DNA of 64,000 bases from Sclerodactyla briareus (GCA_026419785.1 JAODTK010001166.1:1-64000), one strand, 5' to 3'. Shown: positions 37,211-49,128, numbered from the stretch's first letter. A program made the numbers and translations. The notes: a model not told the origin generated them from the letters alone.

Positions 37211-38247
37211 AAAACTCAGTGTAGGTTGATAGTTTTTTCAATGGCAGTGCCATAGCAAGAAGTAATGAATCTCAGAGGGTTTCCTTCTTTGTGGTCTTGA
37301 TTTTGCCATAAGCAGCACCCCTTTGGAATGATGTCCGTTAGCCCAGTTGAAGGTTCCTTCGCTGAGTTGTCCTCTTCTCTTCCACTTGACAGCCCAGGTT
37401 TCGATTCGTCTTGGAATGTCTTAGATGAATCGTCGTGACAGGTTAGTGTGAGGTTTTGGACGTTGGCTCATTTCCCCCACTCTTGATAGTTTCGCCTGTC
37501 TAATCACTACGATCTGATCGTTTCTTTTGTCCTTGAATACGTATGACCATTTGGTCCTCATTTCGTAGCTTTCGAAGGGCTGTTCTTTCATTCTTGCCAA
37601 GGTTATCAATGGTCTTCTTATATGTTGAGGATTCGATATGTCGGCTCGTACATTATTTAGACTTCAGGAAATTTTGCTTCGGTGGCATCTATGAACTCCA
37701 TGTGTTGGACTTAATGGAATCCGGAGAACAGGTCAGGCACCTGCGAACGATTTTTATACTGGGGGTGCTGAGCTCTCCTGACAAAAGGCACCTCACCCTA
37801 CCCCCTGCACAAAAACCTACATTTTCGTCCTTTTCATTTTCAGATTTTTTCTTTCGCAATTCTTTTATACTTTTTTTTGTTATTTCATAGCGAATCGCGT
37901 GATTGCGATTAGACAGTACACCCTGATGTACCCCGCGGTAACGGCACCTAAGCAGTTAATTCGCAAGCACGGAGGCAGTGGCAACCATGAGCAAAAGCTG
38001 AAATAACAGTGAACAGGCGGGCGTAGTAGCCAGGTTTCTGTGTAAGGGGAAAAGTTAACTCAGGGTCCCCATTATGGACAGCCGTCAGTGAGGGTATACG
38101 GGCAGGGAGAGTCCATCGGCCCTTTTGAAGATTCTGGCTGTATCGAAGATGCAAATTTTTCATACTAGATCAATGAGCTGAAAATGTCCTGCTTTTCATA
38201 TATCACTTGATAATAATTACTTCACTGTCTTTTCGCTTTGGAATGAT

Positions 38248-39933
38248 CAGGGGCGGCGATCTGTGATGAATATCGGGTGGGAGATATGAGGGTAGCACCA
38301 TCTAAGCGGAGCGCCACCATGGGTTGGCGCGTAGCGTTTAAGAATTTTTTTTACAGACCCCCCAGGAAACAACACTTCTGGGGTTATATGGCATTACGGC
38401 AACATCCCCAAAATTCGTCAATAAATTTCCGAATTTTTTATTTCAAGAAACATTCTTGAAGGAATGGATCAAGGTTTTTCGTACAATTCGGGCCACCGTC
38501 GGTTGTTGACGTGTAGGGCACAAGACATTTGTTTGGTTTTTATAGACCCCCCCCAGATTGAAGGAAAACGGCATTCCCGCCCGTATGCAATAAGCAACGT
38601 CCCTAAAATAGCAATAAAATTTCCAAAATCAATTTCAAGAAACGTTCTTGAAGGAAACTGATCGATGTGTATTCCTTTACAATGGGCCAGCCGCCACCAT
38701 CGTGGACGCGTAGGGACAAGGGAATTTCATTGTACAGTATTATGGCAGTGTAAGCAACGTCTCCAAAATAATTTTTAAAAATGTATTTCAAGAAACGTTC
38801 TTGAATGAACTAATGATGTTTATTCCTCAAAATTTGGGCCAGCATCAGTGGTCTCGTATAGGTACAAGAAATTTTTAAGCCTTACGAATCCCACAGATTC
38901 CGGAAACGGTACTTCCATGTCTTATGGCAGTAAACAACAGCCCCAAAATTGACAATAAATTTCTAAAATGTAATATCAAGAAATAACTCTTGAAGGAACA
39001 CTGATCTCGGGTTTCATTCAATTCACGCCACCACAGTAACGCGTACCGTACAGAAAGGAAAATGTCTTACAGACCACCCCCCCCCCCTCTCAGATTGCAG
39101 GAGCGGCACTTCCGCGACTTAATAGCAGTAGCAATCACTGAAATTGATGTCAGTAAAATTGCCCAAAAACTGATAGATGTTAATCGTTACATTTCTTCAT
39201 CGTGGGTTCCATTCCTACCATAGCCAAGTCTTAGAGATATTCCATCGCGGCTGCCGCAGATTGAACATTTGTTGAACATCACTGTCATGGAAACTGTGAC
39301 ATTTTTCGGGCATTGATTGAAAGGAATTGGGCCAGTCGAATGTCTCAGGAATTGTTTCGCCCGCTCCGCGCCTCTGTATAGTTCCATACGGCAATCACGT
39401 AAAACCTCATAACTTATGGGCACGATCCCCTGCCCGTTGTTTTTCGTTACATATAGCTTTCATCTTCATTATTAAAAAAACAGCACGGCTGGACAGGCTG
39501 GATTCAGAAGTTCGACTGGCAGTAGTGGCAGTTGGGAGGGATTTCCGGCAGTGTTGTAGGGGAAGGGGGCGCGTGCACATGATCAAGTCCGAACAAATTT
39601 CCTCGTGGCTACCTATATGTCACAACACTTGAAGATGGCACCTATGGACAAAAATCAAATATTGCCAGAATCTGACAAAGGCGTATATTGTATACACGTG
39701 GGCCCACTGTATTTAACATGTAACGGGAAAAATTTAACATTAATTAAGAAATATGAGGTTGGACATTTGTTTGCCGAATACGTACATATGATCTAGGATT
39801 TGTTTTCGCCAGCAGTCCGCAAAATATGGGGGGGGGGGGGGGATATTTGATTTTAGCCCCCACCAAAAATATTGGGGGAATTGCCCCACACCCCCCCCCC
39901 CCCCCACCTCCCCCCGTGATCGCCGCCCAGGGT
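38248..39933 (+). mobile_element. Non-autonomous inverted-repeat element (copy in unit 1)
   Basis: The left end CAGGGGCGGCGATC and right end GATCGCCGCCCAGGGT are inverted repeats of about 14 bp. Both are flanked by AATGAT (38242-38247 and 39934-39939), a likely 6-bp target duplication. The interior holds a ~150-190-bp tandem array and a right-end hairpin of G-run/C-run blocks. No transposase is encoded. A right-end-type fragment exists at 11148-11240, and a weaker match at 57640-57760, showing a dispersed family. Confidence 0.6.
38440..39180. repeat. Internal ~150-190-bp tandem array with conserved palindrome
   Basis: About five units recur, each with AATAAATTTC-like, TTCAAGAAACRTTCTTGAA, CTGATC..TGTTTATTCCT, GGCCAGC.. 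and a CAGACCCCCC-type C-run. The palindromic word sits at 38442-38460, 38634-38652, 38787-38805 and, degraded, 38976-38994. Its spacing is therefore 192, 153 and 189 bases. Confidence 0.7.
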
Positions 39934-40202
39934 AATGATTCTTATTTAAAATACTGAGGCGCTAATATAAGCACATAGTATTTTTAAGGAAACAAAATAT
40001 GATTGAAAATTCGTCATGTGCAAGGCCCAGTATGCTTACGGTAGGCCTATGCCTAGATCAGTGTGTTGGCCTACAGCCGCGAGACGGGTTGTGTATCGTA
40101 GTAGGCCTATTTCGGGGGTAGGTATGTGGTTTATGGTTTGATGTGCCCGTCAAGCAGAATGTCACAGTTGGCGCGAAGCGAGGCCAAAGGAGTTTTAAAA
40201 CG

Positions 40203-43158
40203 AAAAATCAGTTTAGGTTGATCTTCTTTTCAATGGCAAGTGCCATAGCCAAGATAATGCACATCCAAGGTTATGAACACCATTCTAAATTGGGTTCTGA
40301 GTTTCTAGACAACCAACTACAGCACCCGGCCTTTGGAATGATGTCCGTTACCAGTTGAGGTTCCTTCGCTGAATGGTCCTCTTCTCTTCCACTTGACAAG
40401 CCAGGTGTCGATTCGTCTTTGGAATGTCTAGATGATCGTCCGTTGGGGGCAGCTATAAGTGTGAGTGTTGGACAGTTGCTCATATTACTCCACTCTTGAT
40501 CCTTACCGCTGCTATCACTAGGTGCGAATTCTGGATCTTTTGTCTTGAATCAAAATATTACCCATTTGATCTCATTTCGTAGCTTTCGAAGTGCTGTTCT
40601 TTCCATTCTTGCGCAAGTTACATGGTCTTCTTATATGTGAGGTTCGGATATGTCGGCTCGTACATTATTTAGGACTCTCAGGAAATTTTTGCTTTCGGTC
40701 GGTGGCATCTATGAACCTCCATGTGTTGTAATTGACTGATATCGGAGAAACAGGTCAGCACCCCTCTCGGAACGATTTTTATCATGGTGGTTGCTGATCT
40801 CTCCTGACAACATGCACTCACCCTACCCCCGTGCACAAAACCTACATATTCGTCCTTTTCATTTTTTCAGATTTTTTCTTTCGCAATTCTTTTATACTTT
40901 TTTTTTTATTCATAGCGTATCGCGTGATTGCGATTAGACAGTACACCCTGAATGTACCCGCGGTAAGGCACCCTAATCAGTTAATTTCAGCACGATGCAT
41001 GGCAACCATGAGCAAAAGCTGAAATTAACAGTGCACAGCGGGCGTAGTAGCCAGGTTTCTGTGTACTGGGAAAAGTTAACTCTTGTCCCCATTAATGACA
41101 TACCGTCAGAGGGTATCCGGGAATGAGTGTCCATCGTCCCTTTTGAAAGAGTCCTGCTGTGTCGAGATGCAAAATTGTTTCAACTATATCAATGAGCTGA
41201 AAATGTCCTGCTTTTCATATTATCACTTGTAATAATTACTGTCACTGGTCTGTTCGCTTGGTTATGATCACTGGGCGGGCGATCTGTGAATGAATATCGG
41301 GTGGGCGATTATGATGGTAGCACCATCTAATCGAGCGCCCACATGGTTGGCTCGTCGCGTTTAAGAATTTTTTTTACAGACCCCCCAGGAACCCCACTTC
41401 TTGGGTTTATATGGCAGTAGCCACATCGCCCAAAATCGGTCTACATTTCCGAATTTTATTCAAGAAACATTCTTGAAGAACTGATCATGTTTATTCCTTA
41501 CACTTAGGAGCCACCGTCCGGTTATTGACGTGTAGGCACGAAGACATTTGTTTTTTATAGACCCCCCCGATTGAGGAAACGGGTCAATTTCCCGGACCGT
41601 ATGGCAATAAGCAACGTCCCAAAAACTGGCAAAATTTCAGAATTCATATTTCAAAAACGTTCTTGAATGAACTGATCGTTGTTATTCCTTACAATTCGGC
41701 CAGCCGCCACCATCAGTGTACGCGTAGGTACAGGGATTTTCCTTTTACGTAATGGCCGTAAACAACATTCTCCAAACTAATTTTTAAAAAAATTTGTATT
41801 CAGAACGTTCTGGAATGAACTAATTGCTGTTTATTCCTCACAATTTGGCCAGCATCAGCGGTCTAGTATAGGTTACAGAATTTTGAGCCTTACAATCCCC
41901 AATTGCCCGGAAAACGGGCCTTCCCATGTCCTTATGGCAGTAACTAACATCCCCAAAATTGACCAATAAATTCTAAAATTTATATCTCAAGAAAACCTCT
42001 TGAAGGAACTGGATCTTCGTTTAGTCTTACAACACGCCAGCCATCTTAACGCGTACCGTAACAGGAAATTTCCCTTACAGACCACCCCCCCCCCCCCTCT
42101 TCAGATTGCAGGGGCGCACTTCCCGCACTAAATAGCAGTTGCAATCACTGATTGACAGTAATTTCCAAAAGCTGATCGATGTTAATCGTTACATTTCTTC
42201 ATCATGCTGTCCATTCCTACCATAGACATCTTAGAGATATTCCATCAGGTCTGCCGCAGATTGAAAATTTCGCTTTAACATCCCGTCATGGAAAATGTGT
42301 ACATTTTCCGGGGCCATTTGATAAATGAATTGGCCAGTCAGAATGTCTCAAATTGTTTCGCCCCGCGCCGCCCTGTATAGTCCATACGTCAATCACATAA
42401 CCTCCATACTTATGTGCCACAGACACCCTGCCCTGTTGTTTTTCGTTACATATCAGCTTTCATCTCAGTAAAACAGCACGGCTGCAGGCTGGATCACAAG
42501 TGACTGGTCAGTAGTTGCATTTTGATTCCGGCATTGTTGGTAGTGTTAAGGGGGCGGGTCAACATGAATCAAGTCCTAAACCACATTCTCCTCGTGCCTA
42601 CCTATGTGCCAACACTTAGAGATGACCCTTGGACGAAAATCATATTGCCAAAGCTGTCAAGTTATTGTATACGTGGCCCACTGTATTATACAGGTAACGG
42701 GAAAATTTACACAATCTAATCAGAAATATGAGTTGGACATTTTTGTTTTGGCCAGTATATACCTGTACATATGCATCAAGTATTTGTTTCGCCAGTCCGC
42801 AAAATATTGGTGGGGGGGATAGTTGATATTTGCCCCCACCAATATTGGGGGAATGTCCCCCCGCCCCGCCCCCCCCGGCCCGCCGTGATCGCCGCCCTGG
42901 GAATGCTGTCCTTATTTAAAATACCTAGGCTCTATTAAGCACCTAGGTTATTTTGAAGGATCAAATTGATTGAAATTCCGTCATGTGCAGGCCCCTTGCT
43001 ACGGTAGGCCTATGCCTGATCATGTGTGCCTACAGCCGCAGACGCGGTTGTGAACGTCGTAGGCCTATTTCGGGATAGGTATTATTTTATGTTGAATCTG
43101 CCCTTCAAAGCAGACATGCTCTGCAGTTGCGCGAGCGAGGCAAAGGAATTAAACGACA
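40203..43158. repeat. 3-kb head-to-tail duplication, unit 2
   Basis: This is the second unit of the duplication starting at 37211. It is about 36 bases shorter overall. Most differences from unit 1 are one-base gains or losses, many at homopolymers, spread evenly along the unit. Either the units are old and neutrally drifting, or one or both are poorly polished. Confidence 0.9.
41269..42901 (+). mobile_element. Non-autonomous inverted-repeat element (copy in unit 2)
   Basis: Same element and same insertion site as 38248-39933. The left end is CACTGGGCGGGCGATC and the right end GATCGCCGCCCTGGG, flanked by TATGAT and AATGCT, degraded forms of AATGAT. Sharing the flank shows that the insertion preceded the duplication. 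The internal array is at about 41450-42200. Confidence 0.6.
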
Positions 43159-44129
43159 TCCATGTCCTGCCCAGAACCGACCGGAAAGGCCCGTTACTAC
43201 TGACTTAACATGTTCGTCCATTACACACAGAATAACAGAGCACCACTACGGCGTAGAAAAAAATTGCTGAGATTTGTCAAGGAATCTTTACACGGGCAAC
43301 CTCCCACTACCGGTCGGGGAGCCTGGCCCATAATGCAACCTCACCCCAATGTTGAATGTTGAGCTAGGTGCCTGCGAGCCAAATACAAATACTACTTTTT
43401 GATATACAGATGAAAATTTTGAAATTCAACGTTCGGTATTTTCAAGTTGTTAGGTGCCTTGAGGGATTTTATCAAACAATCATAGAAGGAAACTTCAAGA
43501 GATCTTTGTTTTCCAATACTATATATCAACTCTTCAAATAATCAAGTAAATATGTGGGTCATTTTGGAATATCTTCCATTTAGTTTCTCAAGTACACTGA
43601 ATAACACTACTCAGCCAGCAATCGAAAACTGCGGAATACCAAATTTCGTGTGGTTCGCTAATATTGATCCATACAACCGTTAACGCAAAAATCGACGGGG
43701 GTGCCGGACACCATGACGTGCATCGTAGGGGTGGCTGCCGCCACCCCGTCTGAAACGGGGGTGGTTGGGTCGTCTGTCGTCATCCGAAGACCGTTGGTCG
43801 TGGGAGTGTTCAGCTAAGGAATCCGTCTTCCAAAACTTTCGAAGGTATACCTGCATGGTTTTGAGTCCAGTTGACACCTTGGTTGTTGACAGAAGGAGGG
43901 CCTTCGAAGACCACACGTTTCAGATTGGTAAGCTCAGTCTGAAAAGGTTGATTTGCTTCTGATCATACGTTGGTGTAGACGGAGTTCCATTCGTTGCGGC
44001 GTGTATTGATATTTGAGTGGTTTGGTTTGGTTGTTTTCTCCAATCTCCTGTTGCGATGCTCACCTTTGTATTCACCTTGTTGCGATTTGCTTAGGCTGTA
44101 GCGAACGAGTATGTTGGCTGGACGGTCTG
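43159..44129. other. No gene recognised
   Basis: A minus-strand frame at 43680-43916 (78 codons) is rich in Arg, His and Pro and includes RRPNHPRFRRGGGSHP. A neighbouring minus frame reads QPFQTELTNLKRVVFEGPPS. These might be remnants of a transposon gag-like protein, but no diagnostic motif is visible. Confidence 0.35.
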
Positions 44130-44470
44130 AAGTTGATGATTGAAAAGAAAAACATAAACCAAATACACAAAAATGGCTGAACTCCCCCCTTCACACCCTA
44201 CAATTGGAATGCGTTTTTTAGCGTGCCGATATCATACATTCAGTCGATGACTGTATCATATGATGAGAATCAGTCATCGTATGACTGTTCATCATATCGT
44301 TTTGAGCGTCTGTTAACCGTATTGGCGTACTCGGCGCATGTTAAATCTACTAGCGTCCACTATAAGGGCACGCTGCAAAGCGTATTTCTATTGTAGGGTG
44401 GGAAGGGGAGAGTTTCAGCCATTTTTTTGGGTATTTTTGTTTTTCTGTTTTCTTTTCAATCATCAACTTT
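44130..44470. repeat. Long fold-back, ~100-bp outer arms with nested inner arms
   Basis: The left arm 44130-44229 (starting AGTTGATGATTGAAAAGAAA) is the imperfect reverse complement of 44367-44470 (ending TTTTCAATCATCAACT). Matching blocks include AAAATGGCTGAA, CACCCTACAAT and CGTGCC. The interior has a second pair, 44227-44252 and 44273-44300 (GATGACTG against CAGTCATC plus flanks). An unpaired insert of about 65 bases lies on the right side. It has no coding potential and is a hairpin-type MITE or foldback transposon. Confidence 0.7.
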
Positions 44471-44848
44471 AATAGTCCTATCGTTGCGTGCCTTATTATT
44501 TCTGCATGGCGCGTCTTCATCCTGTTATTGTTATCATTCATCTCTTGTGAAGTGGGGTTCAGGCCTTGGTCTGCTACTGTCCTGAGGCCGCACTCCATTT
44601 TATTATCCTTAGCAACCGCCTGTATTGTGAGAAAGTCAGTAGACACGCTATTGTTGTACACAACATTAGTTTACAATGCCTTACGCGTGTTCCATTTAAA
44701 CAATCAATTTCGCATATCCCCCCGGCCCCCCCCCCCCCGGAAAGTTTGGTAGTTAGCGCAGTATATTCCCCGGAGAAGCTATACGAGCGAAATTTGGAAT
44801 CATATTTGTATATTCTTTATGCTGTTGGAGTCTCTCCTTTTCCATCAC

Positions 44849-44850
<2 letters not shown>

Positions 44851-44888
<38 letters not shown>

Positions 44889-44889
44889 G

Positions 44890-44926
<37 letters not shown>

Positions 44927-44990
44927 ATAGTATATATATATAAGAGATATATATATATATATCTATATAGTGTATATATAGATGTATATT
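44851..44990. repeat. TA-dinucleotide tract 1
   Basis: A long (TA)n run broken by single A, GAG or G interruptions. Small open frames of I/Y repeats here are artefacts. Confidence 0.95.
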
Positions 44991-45928
44991 GCTTTTCGGT
45001 GCATCCTTGCTATATGTGTTCGAACCATTGATGACTTCCAAATTATAAAGGGACAAACCCATGAACCTCTTAGTTCCCACAGTATTTGGAGAGTTTCCGT
45101 TTTCCGTCTGCGTATCGCCTATGGGCGGAAGGACTTTAATTGTGGTTACCATACCTTGTTTTGAATCACCCCCCGCAAGGCCCACATATTATTTTGGCAC
45201 GTCCCGTCCTCCCGTTACTGTGCATTCAAGAACTAAAGGACCACAAACCACTTTCGCACAGAATAAGTGCAGGTCAATCAACCCCAGCCACCAGAATGGG
45301 AAGGTGAAGCAAATAATGCGACAGAATACCGCGATGTAAGGCAAAGCTACACGTGCATCAATGGCGCCGCACAAGCGAAGTCCAGAAATGGTTCGACGGT
45401 TCGCTTATTCGACCATAGTCGATTTTTTATAACCTCTCAATTCTCGGGACACTGTTACTATCTTGCCCTCAACTCTGGGCGACTCTACACCAGTAATCCA
45501 GTCAACAACCGAAATGGAAAACCATCATTCACGCAAGGAGATCCCTCCTTTAGCGATATCGAAGGCACACCGTTGGGAAGTTCCTGGTCCCTCACACATT
45601 GACGTCCTATGGATCATTCGATGGGTGCCGAAATAAGCGAGCGCGTTGACCTCTACTAACTCCATGGACCTCAAAACCATCCGTACCCACACAAATAAAA
45701 CGTCTACAGCTTTACGCGAGGATGGTATGGCCGTCAGGGAAATTCTCCGGCGCAGGCGACATGATCCGAAGAACTTTTACAGATATTCAATTGCCACGGT
45801 CTGTCTGTGACGGTACAAACCAACATCAAGTCGGCAACTTTTAGATGTCACACTAGACTGGCAGCGGGGGGGCACGCACAAGCCATTTTCGTACACCGAA
45901 CGACATACCGTTACTATATTATAAAAAA

Positions 45929-46061
45929 TTATATATATATATATATATATATCTATAGTATATATATGTATATAGATATATCTCTATATGTATATATATA
46001 TATATATTATACATATAGTATTAGATATATATATATATAATATATATATATATATATAATC

Positions 46062-46114
<53 letters not shown>

Positions 46115-46150
46115 TATATATATATATAATATATATATTATATATTATAT
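45929..46150. repeat. TA-dinucleotide tract 2
   Basis: A second (TA)n tract, about 220 bases, with the same style of interruption. The two tracts bracket a 940-base segment (44991-45928) holding a 111-codon plus-strand frame (45267-45602). That frame follows an in-frame stop and has no recognisable family. Confidence 0.95.
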
Positions 46151-46639
46151 AACCAGTTTAGAAACACAAACAAGACTAAAGATATATACATATAACAATA
46201 TCCAAACAAGTATACCAAAAGCCGTTTCTTTGCGAACATAACCTTCACCATATTTACGTATTCTGCCCTCTGCTCCTTACCCCACGTACACTTATTAGAG
46301 TCTAGTACATTTCAGAAATTGCTAATATTATTTTTGGAAGATCTTACATGTGCACAGAGCTTTAGATTTTCATGCAATGGTATTCCATATACATGTGAAC
46401 CGTACTTGGACTGAGTTGACATTGGAGATTGGTAAAATGATGGAATCAAATTCTTGTTGGATGAAAAGAGGTTTTTGAACCCTAACCACTCATCATTAAT
46501 ATTATAATCGATTTCCCATGTCCTCATATTTGAATACCCTTCCTTCCCCTTCTCATGATGCATCATCTTTCACACCGAATATCCTCCTGCTTATTTATTT
46601 CCATCTCATTTTCTGATTTATATATATTCTTTTTAATTT
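46151..46639. other. No gene recognised
   Basis: Ordinary AT-rich sequence. A minus-strand frame of 84 codons (46312-46566) has no recognisable content. Confidence 0.45.
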
Positions 46640-47120
46640 TAGTCAGCATAGAGAGGCCCTTCATAGGCCATCCCAGGTCTTTGCTTGTGCTCACGATTTA
46701 CTGGATCTGGGCCTGTCCTTTTTACGAACCTATGAAAGGAGTTGCCAGATATAGGCCCAACCTGATGCTTTCATTCTGCCAAATTCTGAATTGACCCCTA
46801 GATGATTTTAGACAGACCAGATAAAACTGCCATATCTGGGCCATATAAATCAGTTCAGCCCATCTAATTTTTAATTCTGCTCTGTTCTTTGATGTACTTA
46901 ATATGGTCTATCAAGTTTTATGTGGGACAAATAAAAGAGTTGCCAAATATAAATTGATACTTTCATCAAGTATATTCTGCCCACAGTCTTTAATATGACC
47001 ATATCTGGTGTCCATGGTTGTATATCCTGGCTCCCATATCAATTCTACTGCTTGTTCCCACGATTTAATTGATATGGGCCATATAAAGTTTTACATGGGC
47101 CAGATAAGTATAAGATTAAC
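46640..47120. repeat. Satellite-like GCCATATAAA / TTGATACTTTYATCAAG repeat, block 1
   Basis: Diverged units with the words GGCCATATAAA, GTTGCCA.ATAT, TTGATACTTTCATCAAG and CCATATCTGG recur. They match the block at 49680-50080, where the period is about 238 bases. Each unit contains a CTTGATA/TATCAAG hairpin. Confidence 0.65.
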
Positions 47121-47279
47121 TTAATAAGATAGGGAATAAAGCGAATGGAAAGGGAATAGAAAGAAAAAAAACGGAATTGGTCATCCCCACTTGGAGGTTC
47201 CGCGTACCGTGGTGAGGCATTCAAATAAAGGCGTTAGCGTTCGATTCTCAGCAGAGCTGGAGTACAAAATTGTGGCCAC

Positions 47280-47850
47280 TCACTTTTTCGACAGCCTTCT
47301 TCTTCGCGCCGACCTTACTTCTTCGCTGCAGGGCTTCTTCGGTTTCATCCACGGACTTCTTTGGTTTGATAGCCTTCGTGGACTTCTTGGCCGCGGCTTT
47401 CTCGTTGGGGGTTTCGTGACTTTCTTCTTTTGCTTTGCTTTGTTTGCTTTCCTTCTTGACCTTCTCCTTCTTGGCTTTTGGCTTTCTCTATTCGTTTCGA
47501 AGCTTTCTTCTTCTTTTCACTCTCCGCTTTTTCTTTGCCTTCCCCTCTCTCTCCTTCTGCTTATTGACCTTCTCCTTCTCCGCTGCAGCGGCGCGTGCTT
47601 CTGTCGATCTTGAACGTCCCGGTGGCACCGCCCCCCCCTTCACTTGCTTGAACATCCATGGCCACCCCTCTCTCTCCAACGCGGTGTTGATGACGATGTT
47701 CTTTGGCGGTAACGTCCACGCCCATGCCTTCCATGACCTTCTTGATTGCTGCCACCCACCGACAAACCTTTTGGGCTCTGACAGCTTCGTGATCGCCTGC
47801 ACAGTCTGGTCGATCATCTTAGGCTGCGAGAACTTCGAACCTATTGCCAT
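47280..47850 (-). CDS. H1: Linker histone H1, copy 1 (frameshifted)
   Basis: Reading minus from ATG at 47850, the N-terminus passes into PKMIDQTVQAITKLSEPK, the first helix of the H1 winged-helix globular domain. One frame over, AAIKKVMEGMGVDVTAK continues it. Then NIVINTALERE, FKQVKGG and GATGTFKID complete the domain. A long Lys/Arg/Ala/Glu tail follows, with KQKEREGKAKKKRRVKRRR and K/A/S-rich sequence down to a Lys-rich end and TGA at 47280-47282. The total is about 190 codons, normal for H1. At least three single-base frameshifts are present, mostly in homopolymers, so either it is a recent pseudogene or the assembly has indel errors. No histone stem-loop is found within 100 bases downstream. 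H1 binds the nucleosome dyad and linker DNA. Confidence 0.85.
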
Positions 47851-49064
47851 CGTGATAGGTTGGCGATATTACGTCGTGGTGTATTAGGTTTGCTTGAATT
47901 ACTGATATGACAGTTCGAAATGAAAAAAACACATACACATACCCCCCGGCAAATCATTTTTTCTAACGCCATCGTGGGCACGGGTTTTACCAGTCCAAGT
48001 GCGAATTTGACTTCACGCGACCTCGGCAGAATATGTTTTTATTTTCTACGGGAAATCTCTGAATTCACAGGCGCACCGAAATGCTATCAACAACATAACG
48101 CCCACCACGACCATAAGAATGCTGTCTGAATCCCGATATTAAACACTTTTGTAGAAAACCCAACCGAAGATGCAATTTTGACTGATATACGGCGACAAAT
48201 GGCCATATTTTTATATTCGAATGCAACATTCGTCATACTGGGCAGTCTTTTCTTTTTTGGGACCGACGGATAGGCAAGTTCATCACAAGCTTATAGTAAG
48301 CTGGAACAATGAAGGGAATTCAGTTCGAACACCTTTAGGTGCATTAGGTTGAGAAGTAAGCGATAAAAACTAGTGTTAATTGTACGATTAATTGATCCAA
48401 TATACTCTGACGGGCCCAAAACTGAAAACAGATAGACAACCGCGCGTAGAGTCCTCCGCCCTCCTCTTTTCTTCAAGCCAAGCGAGACCAGGACCGACTA
48501 GTCAGCTATATAGTATTCACAATTAGTACAAGTGTCTCAGGGGTTCGGGGGTTTTCGGGTTTCCCCTCTCAAATTGCCCTTCAGTCAGCGACCCTCCCCC
48601 CTCCCAAAAACAATAGTACGCAAAAATAATATTTAACACTCGAGGATTGGCCATCACCTGGCTTTGTTTCTGGGTATGGTAACCGCACGCATCTTCTGAA
48701 ATTACACTACATTTGTGAATAACACACAAGCTTCATTGGAGGGGGTGGGGTGGTGGAAGCTTGGCCAGTATCGAAATTATTATCCGAACTTTTTCGAACC
48801 CGGCACCGCAGGGCGGAAGATTTTTTCCAAAGTCCACGAAGCGAGAAATTGGTACTTCGCAGTCGTGATACTGTTATTGCAGGTGCCATTGTCTTTGATG
48901 ATACGGACGCGACCAACACCACACGGTCATCCGGGGCCAAGGCATCGTGCTGTATATACAACAAACGAGCCAAATTTTTGTGTGATAAAAAAATAAAGAA
49001 AGAAGACAAGGACACAATGCTTGTTTGTGGCTATGCTGAGTGTGCTCACTTTCGTATATTTGAT
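47851..49064. other. Interval between the two H1 copies
   Basis: I tested this for core histones (H2A, H2B, H3, H4) by eye in all frames and found none. Open frames at 48707-49015 (minus) and 48715-49277 (plus) overlap and carry no core-histone motif. TATATACAGCACG on minus near 48950 could be a TATA-like element. A G-rich patch lies at 48738-48752. Confidence 0.5.
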
Positions 49065-49080
49065 GCCCCTAAAAAGAGTC
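49065..49080 (-). promoter_or_regulatory. Probable histone mRNA 3' stem-loop
   Basis: On minus this reads GACTCTTTTTAGGGGC, against the animal replication-dependent histone consensus GGYYCTTTTNAGRRCC. Four of six stem positions pair by Watson-Crick rules and one more by wobble. It lies about 49 bases after the H1 copy 2 stop codon, the expected distance. A purine-rich ACGAAAGTGAG follows at about the place of the U7-binding downstream element. The stem has one clear mismatch. Confidence 0.55.
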
Positions 49081-49128
49081 GTTTTTCCGATTCGACATTC
49101 GAATGTGACAAGCACAAAATTGTGGCAA

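Larger units (their letters stand above)
37211..40202. repeat. 3-kb head-to-tail duplication, unit 1
   Basis: This matches 40203-43158 from end to end in the same order and orientation. Landmarks include TTTTTCAATGGCA.TGCCATAGC, CTCTTCTCTTCCACTTGACA, CAGATTTTTTCTTTCGCAATTC, GCGTGATTGCGATTAGACAG, CATTTCTTCATC and GGTAGGCCTATGCCT. It contains the inverted-repeat element 38248-39933. No frame is shared by both units, so the unit appears non-coding. Confidence 0.9.

Noticed and set aside
45267..45602. 111-codon plus-strand frame between the TA tracts
   Set aside because: A stop precedes its first codon in frame, there is no supported splice acceptor in phase and no recognisable domain. It could be chance.
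47205..47265. GTTCGATTCTC as a possible tRNA T-arm downstream of H1 copy 1
   Set aside because: No acceptor or anticodon stem could be paired; the resemblance is limited to the T-loop.
47490..47887. Plus-strand Leu/Phe/Ser-rich frame (150 codons)
   Set aside because: It is the antisense shadow of the Lys-rich H1 coding sequence.
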